From Candidatus Kaiserbacteria bacterium RIFCSPHIGHO2_02_FULL_49_34 (GTDB lineage Bacteria > Patescibacteriota > Minisyncoccia > Phycocordibacterales > UBA918), in assembly GCA_001781205.1 (NCBI GenBank), contig MFLE01000009.1, positions 1 to 48,533 of the forward strand: DNA of 48,533 nucleotides, read 5' to 3'. Position numbers and translations under genes: made by a program. This document shows, piece by piece, positions 1-9,214 of the stretch; within the stretch, counting starts at the first letter, position 1, and each line of letters opens with the position of its first letter. The notes under the pieces were generated by a model. The model worked only from the letters and a program-made list of their open reading frames with translations, made no database searches and had not been told where the DNA came from.

Positions 1-1
1 A

Positions 2-268
2 GCAGAAGTATACGTACTTTCTAAGGACGAAGGTGGTCGCCACACTCCATTCTTCAAGGGCTACAAGCCACAGTTCTACATCCGCACAACGGACGTAACA
101 GGTGAAGTTACTCTCGAAGAAGGTAAGGAAATGGTTATGCCAGGAGACAACGCTGTCTTCAAGGTAAAGCTCATCGCTCCTGTTGCGCTCGAAGAAAAGC
201 AGTCATTTGCTATCCGTGAGGGTGGTAAGACTGTGGGTGCGGGTGTAGTAACCAAGATCGTCGCGTAG
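2..268 (+). CDS. tuf: Elongation factor Tu, C-terminal fragment (5' end outside window)
   Basis: Frame 2 reads [34 protein letters not shown]...[11 protein letters not shown], the EF-Tu C-terminal domain. Confidence 0.95.
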   Translation, partial: AEVYVLSKDEGGRHTPFFKGYKPQFYIRTTDVTGEVTLEEGKEMVMPGDNAVFKVKLIAPVALEEKQSFAIREGGKTVGAGVVTKIVA

Positions 269-388
269 CGACGCCACAGCTTTCCGAACTACTTCGTTGC
301 GTGCACCATTTTACTCCTCACCGTACTCAGGTACGGCTCCAAGCAAAATGGCGCCCGCGCCTCGTATTTCGAAAACCTGAGGCATCGC
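268..388. repeat. Family-2 nested palindromic intergenic element (copy 1)
   Basis: GCGACGCC/GGCATCGC ends, CCATTTT/AAAATGG inner arm, core CACCGTACTCAGGTACGGCTCC shared with copies near 10.5, 43.8 and 46.1 kb. Confidence 0.7.
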
Positions 389-475
389 CATTGCGCTAAT
401 TGTGTGTTGCGTTATTCTATGGTTTGCATTTACTTGTTTACTATGCTATAAAGCACGCACTAAACGATAGTTCAT

Positions 476-823
476 ATGGTTACAAAGAGCACTTCAAAAA
501 CAAAGGCCGAGGGCGCGACCTCGAAGCTCCGTATGCGTGTAAGCGCGTACGAGCACAAGGTCCTTGATACATCAGTTAAGCAGATTATTGACACTGCCCG
601 CCGCTTTGATGCGGAGGTGCACGGTCCAATCCCGCTTCCAACTGAAATCAAGAAGTATACCGTCAACCGCGCGACATTCGTGCACAAGGATGCGCGAGAA
701 CAGTTCGAAATGCGAATGCATAAGCGTGTCATCGATATCTTGAGCCCATCAGCTAAAGTTGTCGAAGCGCTCACGAACCTCTCACTTCCGTCTGGCGTTA
801 CTATTGACGTCAAGATGGCGTAA
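476..823 (+). CDS. rpsJ: 30S ribosomal protein S10
   Basis: KLRMRVSAYEHKVLDTSVKQIIDTARRFDAEVHGPIPLPTEIKKYTVNRATFVHKDAREQFEMRMHKRVIDI is typical S10. Confidence 0.97.
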   Translation: MVTKSTSKTKAEGATSKLRMRVSAYEHKVLDTSVKQIIDTARRFDAEVHGPIPLPTEIKKYTVNRATFVHKDAREQFEMRMHKRVIDILSPSAKVVEALTNLSLPSGVTIDVKMA

Positions 824-825
824 AC

Positions 826-854
826 AAAAAATCTCCGCAAGGAGATTTTTTGTT
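826..854 (+). terminator. Rho-independent terminator after rpsJ
   Basis: aaaaaatctccgcaaggagattttttg hairpin plus T-run. Confidence 0.85.
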
Positions 855-878
855 TGTCTGCGATACATTATAATATCT

Positions 879-1061
879 GTCATCCTCGGAATGTAGAAAG
901 TAAACGTAGCGGAGCGTAGTATTGCTCTCACATATCCGGGGATCCAGGCGTTCGAGCAGTTTTTTCATCATGGATCCCCGGGTCATTTGAAAACATAGTC
1001 GTTATGGTTCGACAGGCTCACCATAAATCGCTCCTTGTTTTCATGATGCCCGAGGATGACA
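879..1061. repeat. Family-1 cloverleaf element (copy 1a)
   Basis: TGTCATCCTCGG...CCGAGGATGACA terminal inverted repeat, central CCGGGGATCCA...TGGATCCCCGG hairpin. Confidence 0.85.
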
Positions 1062-1109
1062 AAACTTAGAGACTGTTGCAAGAGCCAAAACTTTCCGTAT
1101 ACTCGGTGC

Positions 1110-1709
1110 ATGTATCGTTATACTCTTCCGAACGGTGTCGTACTGAACACCCATCAGCTTATTGATGCTGTTGTTGAAAGTGCAGATTTCCCACATTGTT
1201 ACCTCGACCTCGATACGGGGGTGGTGCTTACCGTAAACTCACAAGAGGTACTTTCACAGTGGAAGCGAGGTGTCAGTGCACTTTCTCTGAAGCACTATCT
1301 CAAGCTCACACCATTCCCACCAAGCGACCAAGACCAAATTGCACAAGGATTCATCACTGATGTCATCGCGCTTATCATGCCGAATAAAGTCACTGTCGCA
1401 AAAGAAGCGCTCATGCAAGGAGGCTGGGAAGGTGTTGAAGATTTTCTTGCTGCGTTCGCACCCGAACTCATCGAAGGCTGGTACCTCCATCTCGACATGC
1501 ACGGTGGCGCTCGCCTCCACGAGATCATCATGGGCCAAGACTACGTGGAAATTGAAGCAGACCTGCGCGGTTGCGGCGACTGCACCACCTGCAAACTCGA
1601 ACAAACAGGACAAGAAATCGACGAAGCAAAACTCCAAGAACTAGAAACCGAAGAAATCATGCAGCACGTCGCCCGTCAGCTCGACCTCCGCCGCCAAAAT
1701 GGTGAGTAA
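1110..1709 (+). CDS. Hypothetical protein with Cys-rich GCGDCTTC motif
   Basis: ORF MYRYTLPNGVVLNTHQLIDAVVESADF...; start moved from 1056 because that ATG lies in the repeat end; TTGCAA-N16-TATACT-N6-ATG promoter. Confidence 0.7.
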   Translation: MYRYTLPNGVVLNTHQLIDAVVESADFPHCYLDLDTGVVLTVNSQEVLSQWKRGVSALSLKHYLKLTPFPPSDQDQIAQGFITDVIALIMPNKVTVAKEALMQGGWEGVEDFLAAFAPELIEGWYLHLDMHGGARLHEIIMGQDYVEIEADLRGCGDCTTCKLEQTGQEIDEAKLQELETEEIMQHVARQLDLRRQNGE

Positions 1710-1710
1710 C

Positions 1711-1747
1711 AAAAACAACCCTACCATTAATGGTAGGGTTGTTTTTA
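1711..1747. terminator. Bidirectional terminator between convergent genes
   Basis: aaaaacaaccctaccattaatggtagggttgttttt perfect inverted repeat with flanking A/T runs. Confidence 0.9.
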
Positions 1748-3898
1748 CTCCATATGCAGTTCGCCGAGGTGAGTCAACCTTTCGGCAAGTGTTGGATACT
1801 TTTTTAGTTCAGGGTCTTTTGCGACGAGGTTTTTTGCTTCGGTGCGGGCGGCTTCTACGAGTTTGAGGTTTTTAAGGGCGGTCATGCCTAGGTCGCTGAG
1901 GCCTGATTGGTTGCGGCCGTAGAGTTCGCCGGCGCCGCGGAATTCCAGGTCGTGTTCGGCAAGCGCAAAACCGTCGTTGGTTGCGACGAATGCTTTGAGG
2001 CGAATGGCGGTGTTGGCGGCTTTTGAGGTTGTTGAAACAAAGCAGTATGGCTGATGGGTGCCACGAATGACGCGACCGCGGAGCTGGTGGAGCTGGGAGA
2101 GCCCGAAACGTTCGGCGCCTTCGATGATGATGTTGGTGGCGTTGGGGACGTTCACGCCGACTTCGACAACAGAAGTGGCAACGAGGACGTCGAGACGATG
2201 TGCGTTGAAATCTGCCATCACCTCATCTTTTTCAGCTGGCGTCATTTTGCCGTGCATGATGCCGATTCTCCATTCTCTAAGAGGGCCAGTGCGGAGGCGC
2301 TCTGCTTCAGCAATCACTGACTTCATTTCGACGGCAGTTTCTTTTTCAGGGTCTGGTTCATCAATGCGTGGGCAAATAACGTACGCTTGTCGTCCGGTTT
2401 TTAGCTCACTGCAGACATGCTCGTACATTTTTTCTTCGTCGTCTTTGCCGATGTATTTCGTGATTGTCGGCTTGCGGCCTGGAGGCATCTCATCGAGCAA
2501 TGTTAAATCAAGGTCGCCGTACATGGTGAGCGACAGTGTGCGGGGGATTGGCGTTGCAGTCATAGAGAGAAGGTGTGGCATCGGCGCGCCTTTTTGGGTG
2601 AGAGCTTTACGCTGCTTCACGCCGAAACGGTGTTGTTCGTCAATGATGACTTGGCCGAGGTGTTTGAATTGTACTTTTTTATACACGAGTGCATGCGTGC
2701 CGATGAGGATGGGGATTTCGCCGTTTTCCACCCATTTCAAAAGTTGTGCTTTTGAGATTGAGGTTGGCTTCGTCGGGTCAACTTTTGATGGAAATTTTTG
2801 ACAGCCGGAGCCAGTGATGAGTCCGATTTGAATCGGGAGGTGTTTGAAGTATTCGATAAAACTCTCGAAGTGCTGCTTCGCAAGAATTTCCGTTGGCGCC
2901 ATGTAGGCGACTTGGAGGTTGCCCCAGTCTTTGGTTGCGTCGGGGCGGCTGGTGCAGACAGCGTATGCGGTTGTTGCCGCAACCGCCGTTTTGCCCGAGC
3001 CGACGTCGCCTTCAAGAAGTCGTGACATCGCACTCATGCCATTAAAGTCGCCAAAAATACTTTCGAGTGCACGAGTCTGTGCTCCGGTAAGGGGGAACGG
3101 GAATCGGTCAACAAACTTTTTAATATGCTCGGCATCAGTTGCAAACTGGTAACAATCGGCAGCAGAAATAGCCGCACGTTCTTGCGCGTGGCGTGTTTGA
3201 ATCGCAAACACCTCTTCAAACGCAAAACGCTTCTGTGCAACTTGGTAGCGCTTTTCTTGTGTTGGCTGATGAATATCTCGCAGCGCTTGTGCAAGATGTG
3301 GTAGGGAATATTTCTTGCGAATGTCTTCCGGAATGGGGTCGTTAATATCGTTGAGCAAGCCTGCATCAAACCACTTTTTCAAAATATGAAATATCCACTT
3401 TGAGGTCACACCTTTTGACTCGGGATAAATCGGATAAATTGTTTCGTCCTGTGCACGTTCTTGAAACAGGGAGTCACCACCCTCCTTTACGGCGTTCGTT
3501 TCCTGCACTTCAGGGTTTGCAATGTAAATTTTATCGCCCTTACCTGCAACCTTGCCAACAAGCTTCACGACCATGCCGTCACGAAGCATCTTCGCCAAAT
3601 ACGGCTGGTTAAACCACATGATTTTAATACGTGCGGTTCCGTCTTCAATCCACCCTTCCGCAATAGTCTTCTTGGTTGTCCATGCCTTTCTTGCGGCGAG
3701 CCCCGTAAGCCGCCCGTACACAATCACATCCTCACCCTCCTTTACGGAAGCGAGCGCATGAATACTCCCCGCCGCTTCATAACTTGCAGGGAAGTGATAC
3801 AAAAGGTCACGCACCGTAACAATCCCCAGCTTCTTCAAAGCTTTCGCTCGCACCGCATCAATCCGTACATGAGAAGTGAGCAAATCAAGTAATTCCAT
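1745..3898 (-). CDS. recG: ATP-dependent DNA helicase RecG
   Basis: GDVGSGKT Walker A, IIDEQHRFGVKQR, MTATPIPRTL, QLRGRVIRG; start at MELLDLLTSHVRIDAVRAKALKKLGI preceded by TATACT-N6-ATG. Confidence 0.95.
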   Translation of the reverse strand: MELLDLLTSHVRIDAVRAKALKKLGIVTVRDLLYHFPASYEAAGSIHALASVKEGEDVIVYGRLTGLAARKAWTTKKTIAEGWIEDGTARIKIMWFNQPYLAKMLRDGMVVKLVGKVAGKGDKIYIANPEVQETNAVKEGGDSLFQERAQDETIYPIYPESKGVTSKWIFHILKKWFDAGLLNDINDPIPEDIRKKYSLPHLAQALRDIHQPTQEKRYQVAQKRFAFEEVFAIQTRHAQERAAISAADCYQFATDAEHIKKFVDRFPFPLTGAQTRALESIFGDFNGMSAMSRLLEGDVGSGKTAVAATTAYAVCTSRPDATKDWGNLQVAYMAPTEILAKQHFESFIEYFKHLPIQIGLITGSGCQKFPSKVDPTKPTSISKAQLLKWVENGEIPILIGTHALVYKKVQFKHLGQVIIDEQHRFGVKQRKALTQKGAPMPHLLSMTATPIPRTLSLTMYGDLDLTLLDEMPPGRKPTITKYIGKDDEEKMYEHVCSELKTGRQAYVICPRIDEPDPEKETAVEMKSVIAEAERLRTGPLREWRIGIMHGKMTPAEKDEVMADFNAHRLDVLVATSVVEVGVNVPNATNIIIEGAERFGLSQLHQLRGRVIRGTHQPYCFVSTTSKAANTAIRLKAFVATNDGFALAEHDLEFRGAGELYGRNQSGLSDLGMTALKNLKLVEAARTEAKNLVAKDPELKKYPTLAERLTHLGELHME

Positions 3899-3997
3899 GA
3901 AGACAGTATAACAGAATTGCAACCCTTCGGCACACGTAAGAGATGAGAAGGTTTTATCTTGGTTCTTGTTCTCAATAGTATGGTACACTATCTACAT

Positions 3998-4900
3998 ATG
4001 AAAAATATTTTAATACTTGGCGCAGTGGTAGTAGCTGCGATTGTTGGCGGATTCGCCCTTTATTCGTTTATTAGTAATGACAAGAGTGTTGTAACCTTTG
4101 ATACATCAGCCGTGCAGACTTCTGACAGTCAGACGACAACATCCGCTGAGCCAGAGAGTGGTACTGGTGATACTGTTGAGCAGTCTCCTCAGACTTCTAG
4201 CGATGGCACAGCCTACCGTATTGGTACTTCAGCAGGTGGCAAAGACATCATGGCGCACACGTTTGGCACCGGAGAAAAAGAAGTGATTCTTATTGGTGGT
4301 ATCCATGCTGGTTTTGCACCGAGCACTGAGTCGCTTTTGCGGATGTTCATTACCACTGCGCGCGATGCGTCAGGGTTTATTCCTGCGAGTGTTCGGGTGA
4401 CAGTAATTCCTCTGCTGAATCCTGACTCAGCTACAGGTGCAGCAGGTGCGCTTTCAGGGCGCCTTAATGCAAACGGTGTTGACCTCAACCGAAACTTTGC
4501 TTGTTCGTGGCAAAAAGATGCCGTGTGGCAAACACAGCCAGTGAGCGGTGGCTCTGCGGCATTTTCTGAGCCAGAAGCACAAGCGCTCCGTGATTATATC
4601 GCCAAAGCAAAACCAGTCGCGGTGGTTGCCTACTACGCTAAAGCAGGAGGCGTCTATGCGTCTGCTTGTGGCGACAAGACGGTCGCACAAAGCTCTACAC
4701 TCACCAATCTGTATGCAGGAGCGACCGGCTACAGCGCACACAAAGCATTTGATTCATATGCTACTAGCGGTGACCTAACCAACTGGCTTGCAGGACAAGG
4801 CGTCCCTGCCATCAGCGTGCTTTTGACCTCATACACAGAGGCCGAATTTGCTAAAAATGCCCTGGGTATTTCTGCTGTGTTGCAAGAGATTGTAAAGTAA
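3998..4900 (+). CDS. Secreted M14-peptidase-like protein, probably catalytically degenerate
   Basis: N-terminal TM/signal MKNILILGAVVVAAIVGGFALYSF; NPDS...LNANGVDLNRNFACSWQ M14 core; paralog of the next gene but lacking metal/catalytic residues. Confidence 0.8.
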   Translation: MKNILILGAVVVAAIVGGFALYSFISNDKSVVTFDTSAVQTSDSQTTTSAEPESGTGDTVEQSPQTSSDGTAYRIGTSAGGKDIMAHTFGTGEKEVILIGGIHAGFAPSTESLLRMFITTARDASGFIPASVRVTVIPLLNPDSATGAAGALSGRLNANGVDLNRNFACSWQKDAVWQTQPVSGGSAAFSEPEAQALRDYIAKAKPVAVVAYYAKAGGVYASACGDKTVAQSSTLTNLYAGATGYSAHKAFDSYATSGDLTNWLAGQGVPAISVLLTSYTEAEFAKNALGISAVLQEIVK

Positions 4901-4901
4901 T

Positions 4902-5819
4902 ATGCATAGAAAACGAGTAGGGATTGTTGCCTTTTCACTCATGATGCTCGCACTTATCTTTGCGCTGAGTATACAAAAGTCGACACCAGAACAGGCACCA
5001 GTTCCTGAGGAACCTGTTGGTGTAGAGGAGGAAGAAGTTGTCGAAGCCGATGTCCCGCAAGTAATCGGCTATTCAGTCGAGGGGCGCGCAATCCCCGTCT
5101 ATCATTACGGGAGCATGGGCGCGCAGTCCGCAGGAACACACACACCTCGCCGATTTCTTTTTGTCGGAGGCGTTCATGGTGGATACGAATGGAATAGTGT
5201 CGTGCTTGCGTACGAAGCAATGGATTATTTCGAAGCGCATCCTGAAGTAATCCCTGAAGGCACGTCCGTTGCCGTGATTCCAAATCTTAATCCTGATGCC
5301 GTCTATAAGACTTTTCAGAAGGAAGGGAGAGTAACGCTCGCAGACCGAGCTGCGCTTCCTGCGGATACCGATTTCGCTGCTGCGCGTTTCAATGCAAACA
5401 ATGTAGATCTCAACCGAAACTTTGCCTGCAAGTGGCAACCAGAGAGTTCATGGCGCGGCAAAAAAGTAAGTGCGGGTACTGAAGCATTTTCAGAACCTGA
5501 AGCTGCGGCATTGCGCAACTTTGTAGCGGAATTTAAGCCACATGCAGCAATCTTTTGGCATTCACAAGCAAGCGCTGTGTATGCTTCAGAATGTGAAGAG
5601 GGCGTTTTACCAAAAACACTTTCACTTATGAATATATATGGCAATGCTGCGAAGTATAAAACTGTCGATAGCTTCGATGCGTACCCCGTCACAGGTGATG
5701 TTGAAGGCTGGCTTGCCTCAATCAACATTCCCGCCATTACAGTAGAACTCACTACTCATGAAGATGTTGAATGGGAGCGGAACCTTTCTGGAATACAAGC
5801 AGTACTGAAGCAGTTTTGA
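4902..5819 (+). CDS. Secreted/anchored M14-family zinc carboxypeptidase-like protein
   Basis: GGVHGGYEWNS, NPDAV...FNANNVDLNRNFACKWQ, FWHSQA, ITVELTTHE motifs. Confidence 0.82.
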   Translation: MHRKRVGIVAFSLMMLALIFALSIQKSTPEQAPVPEEPVGVEEEEVVEADVPQVIGYSVEGRAIPVYHYGSMGAQSAGTHTPRRFLFVGGVHGGYEWNSVVLAYEAMDYFEAHPEVIPEGTSVAVIPNLNPDAVYKTFQKEGRVTLADRAALPADTDFAAARFNANNVDLNRNFACKWQPESSWRGKKVSAGTEAFSEPEAAALRNFVAEFKPHAAIFWHSQASAVYASECEEGVLPKTLSLMNIYGNAAKYKTVDSFDAYPVTGDVEGWLASINIPAITVELTTHEDVEWERNLSGIQAVLKQF

Positions 5820-5823
5820 TTGA

Positions 5824-5853
5824 AAAAACAGCGCAACAGGCGCTGTTTTTCTT
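5824..5853 (+). terminator. Rho-independent terminator after the M14 pair
   Basis: aaaaaacagcgcaacaggcgctgttttt. Confidence 0.85.
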
Positions 5854-5946
5854 TACAGACAACAAGAGGCGTGTCATCGGTAACGCTATTTTGCGCCATA
5901 ATAGCAAAAGAGGACGTTGTCCACAGTTGCTTTTTTGTGAGTCGTG

Positions 5947-5952
5947 TATAAT
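5947..5952 (+). promoter_or_regulatory. -10 box of the nrdA upstream promoter
   Basis: TATAAT in tcgtgTATAATgcatc, with TTGTCCACAGTTGCTT upstream. Confidence 0.6.
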
Positions 5953-5966
5953 GCATCTATCAGGCG

Positions 5967-6037
5967 CTGCTCTAAGCCTGCATACACACTAACTTACTGC
6001 GATTGGTGTGTATGCTGTTTTAGAGCAGTGTTTTTTT
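5967..6037 (+). promoter_or_regulatory. Terminator-like hairpin in the nrdA 5' region (attenuator or terminator of a small RNA)
   Basis: CTGCTCTAA-gcct-GCATACACAC / GTGTGTATGC-tgtt-TTAGAGCAG followed by tgTTTTTTT. Confidence 0.65.
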
Positions 6038-6057
6038 AGCCAATAAATAATTAGTCC

Positions 6058-8964
6058 ATGATTCACGAGATTGTAAAACGAGACGGTTCTGTCGTGCCAT
6101 TCGACGCAACCAAAATTATCACCGTGATGCGCAAGGCGCTCACCTCCACCAAAGTCCCCACAACGGATGAGCTTTTGCAGCAAATGACGGATCGTATCGT
6201 CGCGCGTCTCGGGATGATGTGTGATAATGACCCAGCATGCGCGACGGTTGAAAAGGTGCAGGACCTCGTTGAACAAACGCTCATGGAGCGCGGGTATTTT
6301 GATACGGCGAAGCACTTCATTTTGTACCGCTACCAGGCATCCGAAAAGCGCAAGGACAAAGTCATTGAAGCTATCGAGGACAGTCGCCTTACCGTTACCC
6401 GTACTGACGGTACGAAAGAGCAGTTCTCACGTAACACCATGATTGCGTACGTGCAGAATTTCGTGAAGGGATATGAAGACGAAATCAACGTCAAAGCAAT
6501 TGTGACGCAGCTTGAGCGCGAGATCTACGATGGCATTAAAACACGCGACCTCGCAAAGCTTGTGACCCTTATTCTTCGTGCTCGTATCGAAGAAGGTCCA
6601 GCATATTCATACGTTGCTGGTCGCCAGCTCAATGCTCAGACAGTTGAAGAAGTGCTCGACATTCCACAGGCAGATGAGCGCGGCACGAAGGTATACGACA
6701 AAAAGTATCGCGCAGGCTTCGCTAAGAATATCAAGAAAATGGTTGATGCAAAGCGACTCAACAAAGAACTCCTTGACTTTGACCTCGAGCGTCTTGCGCT
6801 TGCTATCATGCCAGAACGCGACGACCTCTTCGCGTTCATGGGTATTGAAACACTCTCCGACCGCTACTTCATTTCTGCAGGAGGAAAGCAGCTTGAAGTC
6901 CCGCAGACCATGCTCATGCGCATCGCTATGGGGCTTGCGCTCGGTGAAGAAAAGAAACACCGTAATGACCGTGCGATTGAATTCTACAACGTCATGTCGA
7001 CACTTCGTTTCGTGCCGTCCACACCAACACTCTTCCATGCAGGTACGGTGCATCCACAGCTTTCTTCATGCTACCTCAACGACGTATCCGATGATCTCAA
7101 TCACATTTTCAAAGTTTATGGCGACAACGCACAGATGTCGAAATGGGCGGGCGGTATTGGTACGTCATGGTCAAAAGTTCGCGCAACGGGCGCTCTTGTG
7201 AAGTCTGCAGAAATTCATTCACAGGGTGTGATTCCATATCTTAAAATTGCGAACGATGTGTGTCTCGCCATCAACCGCTCAGGTCGCCGCCGTGGTGCAA
7301 CTGCCGTATATCTCGAAAACTGGCACTACGATTTCCCTGAATTCCTCGAACTCCGCAAGAATACCGGTGACGAGCGCCGTCGCACACATGACCTCAACAC
7401 CGCAACGTGGGTTTCCGACCTCTTTATGAAGCGTGTGCAAGCTGATGAGGAATGGACACTTTTCTCACCTGACGAGACACCTGAACTCACCGAAGTTTAC
7501 GGCAAAAAGTTTGAAAAAATCTACCAAGACTACGAAAAGAAAGCGGATGCCGGTGATATTGAGCTCTTCACCCGTGTGAAGGCACGCGATCTCTGGAAGA
7601 AAATGCTCGGTATGCTCTTTGAAACAGGACATCCATGGATTACCTTCAAGGACCCGTCGAACATTCGTTCACCACAAGACCACGCAGGCGTGATTCACCA
7701 CTCAAACCTTTGTACGGAAATTATGCTCAATACGTCGGAAGACGAAACAGCGGTCTGTAACCTTGGTTCAGTGAACTACCCGATGCACATCACTGACGGT
7801 AAGCTCGACGAAGCGAAAATCCGCGAAACCGTTCGCACCGCAATGCGCATGCTCGACAACGTGGTGGATATCAACTTCTATCCAACCATCGAAGGGAAGA
7901 ACTCGAACCTTCGTCATCGCCCCGTCGGCCTTGGTGTCATGGGCTTCCACGACGCGCTCTACATGCAGAACATTGTCTTCGATTCTGAAGATGCAGTAAA
8001 GTTTGCGGATACCTCAATGGAAATCATCGCACACTCAGCAATCCTCGCCTCAACAGAACTCGCGGAAGAGCGTGGTGCATATGAGAGTTTCAAAGGTTCA
8101 AAATGGGATCGTGGCATCTTGCCAGTTGATACCATTGCACTTCTCGAAGCTGAGCGCGGCATGGGCACCGGCGTAGACCGTAACGAAACCCAAGACTGGA
8201 CAACTGTTCGCGACCGCATCAAGAAGTTCGGCATGCGTAACTCAAACTGTATGGCAATCGCGCCGACAGCAACGATTTCAAACATTGCCGGTTCAATTCC
8301 AGGTATCGAACCGATTTACAAAAACATTTACGTTAAGTCAAATATCTCCGGCGACTTTATTGTTATCAACACACACCTTGTTGAAGCGCTCAAGAAGGAA
8401 GGTTTGTGGACAAAAGAAATGCGCGAGGAAATTAAGCTCAATGATGGTTCAGTCCGAAACATTGCGAGCATCCCCGAACATATTCGCGAAATGTTTAAGG
8501 AGACATTTGAAATCGATATGCGTTGGCTCGTTCGTCATGCCGCACAGCGCGGTAAGTGGATTGACCAAGCGCAGTCACTCAATATCTTCTACGCAGGAAC
8601 CTCTGGGAAAGACATTAGTGACCTCTACCTCTACGCCTGGGAGCTCGGACTCAAAACAACCTATTACCTCCGAACCCTCGGTGCGACACAGGTTGAAAAG
8701 GCAACGTCCAATGAAGCAGGAACTCAGACACGCAAGAAGGCAGAATCAAACATGTCGCAGGCAGAACCTGCTGTCGCAACTCCTGCAGCTCCAACTGAAA
8801 CCGCCGACGAAGGTAACTCTCCCTCATCGGCAATCGCCACAGCAGTAACTCCCTCGGCCTCTTCTAATTCCTCAGGACTGGCCCATTCGAATCCCTCAGG
8901 GCAGGCAAAACCAAATTACAAACTCCACGTCGCCGAAGAAGCGATTTGTGAGAGCTGTCAGTAA
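6058..8964 (+). CDS. nrdA: Ribonucleoside-diphosphate reductase, alpha subunit (class I-like)
   Basis: N-terminal ATP-cone MIHEIVKRDGSVVPFDATKI, NLCTEIMLNTSEDETAVCNLGSVN, APTATISNIAGSIPGIEP, LKTTYYLRTLGATQVEK, C-terminal CESCQ. Confidence 0.93.
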   Translation: MIHEIVKRDGSVVPFDATKIITVMRKALTSTKVPTTDELLQQMTDRIVARLGMMCDNDPACATVEKVQDLVEQTLMERGYFDTAKHFILYRYQASEKRKDKVIEAIEDSRLTVTRTDGTKEQFSRNTMIAYVQNFVKGYEDEINVKAIVTQLEREIYDGIKTRDLAKLVTLILRARIEEGPAYSYVAGRQLNAQTVEEVLDIPQADERGTKVYDKKYRAGFAKNIKKMVDAKRLNKELLDFDLERLALAIMPERDDLFAFMGIETLSDRYFISAGGKQLEVPQTMLMRIAMGLALGEEKKHRNDRAIEFYNVMSTLRFVPSTPTLFHAGTVHPQLSSCYLNDVSDDLNHIFKVYGDNAQMSKWAGGIGTSWSKVRATGALVKSAEIHSQGVIPYLKIANDVCLAINRSGRRRGATAVYLENWHYDFPEFLELRKNTGDERRRTHDLNTATWVSDLFMKRVQADEEWTLFSPDETPELTEVYGKKFEKIYQDYEKKADAGDIELFTRVKARDLWKKMLGMLFETGHPWITFKDPSNIRSPQDHAGVIHHSNLCTEIMLNTSEDETAVCNLGSVNYPMHITDGKLDEAKIRETVRTAMRMLDNVVDINFYPTIEGKNSNLRHRPVGLGVMGFHDALYMQNIVFDSEDAVKFADTSMEIIAHSAILASTELAEERGAYESFKGSKWDRGILPVDTIALLEAERGMGTGVDRNETQDWTTVRDRIKKFGMRNSNCMAIAPTATISNIAGSIPGIEPIYKNIYVKSNISGDFIVINTHLVEALKKEGLWTKEMREEIKLNDGSVRNIASIPEHIREMFKETFEIDMRWLVRHAAQRGKWIDQAQSLNIFYAGTSGKDISDLYLYAWELGLKTTYYLRTLGATQVEKATSNEAGTQTRKKAESNMSQAEPAVATPAAPTETADEGNSPSSAIATAVTPSASSNSSGLAHSNPSGQAKPNYKLHVAEEAICESCQ

Positions 8965-8999
8965 TTAGTTACTCAGTTACTCAGAAATTAGTTATTTAA

Positions 9000-9029
9000 A
9001 AACACATGCCAAAGGCATGTGTTTTTTCT
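9000..9029 (+). terminator. Terminator after nrdA
   Basis: aaaaacacatgccaaaggcatgtgttttttc. Confidence 0.85.
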
Positions 9030-9031
9030 GA

Positions 9032-9120
9032 CGCTTTGCTTCCTTCTGTTCTTGTTCGGTCATATCCAAATCTTCGCTAACGCTGCGGCTTGGCTACGAC
9101 GCTCACTCGTTTGAAAGATA
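9032..9120 (-). repeat. Family-3 ~85-bp repeat (copy C)
   Basis: Reverse complement atctttcaaacgagtgagcgtcgtagccaagccgcagcgttagcgaagatttggatatgaccgaacaagaacagaaggaagcaaagcg matches copies near 13.6, 39.1 and 43.7 kb. Confidence 0.8.
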
Positions 9121-9214
9121 GGCAACTAAGCAACTATACTTCGCTATCAACAGCTTGCATTTTCAGATTAATGGTATACTTCAATTACGACGTTCATGAG
9201 ACGCACCTCTTCTT

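Noticed and set aside
472-840. 122-aa minus-strand ORF opposite rpsJ
   Set aside because: Antisense to a clear ribosomal protein gene; no independent motif.
1008-1027. tRNA-like GGTTCGACAGGCTCACC
   Set aside because: No acceptor or anticodon arms around it; it forms the tip of the third arm of family-1 copy 1a.
1056-1109. Upstream in-frame start of the 1056 ORF
   Set aside because: The ATG lies in the TGTCATCC repeat end (ggATGACA), and the -10 TATACT sits 6 nt before the ATG at 1110.
2058-2801. 247-aa plus-strand ORF inside recG
   Set aside because: Shadow ORF opposite a full-length helicase gene.
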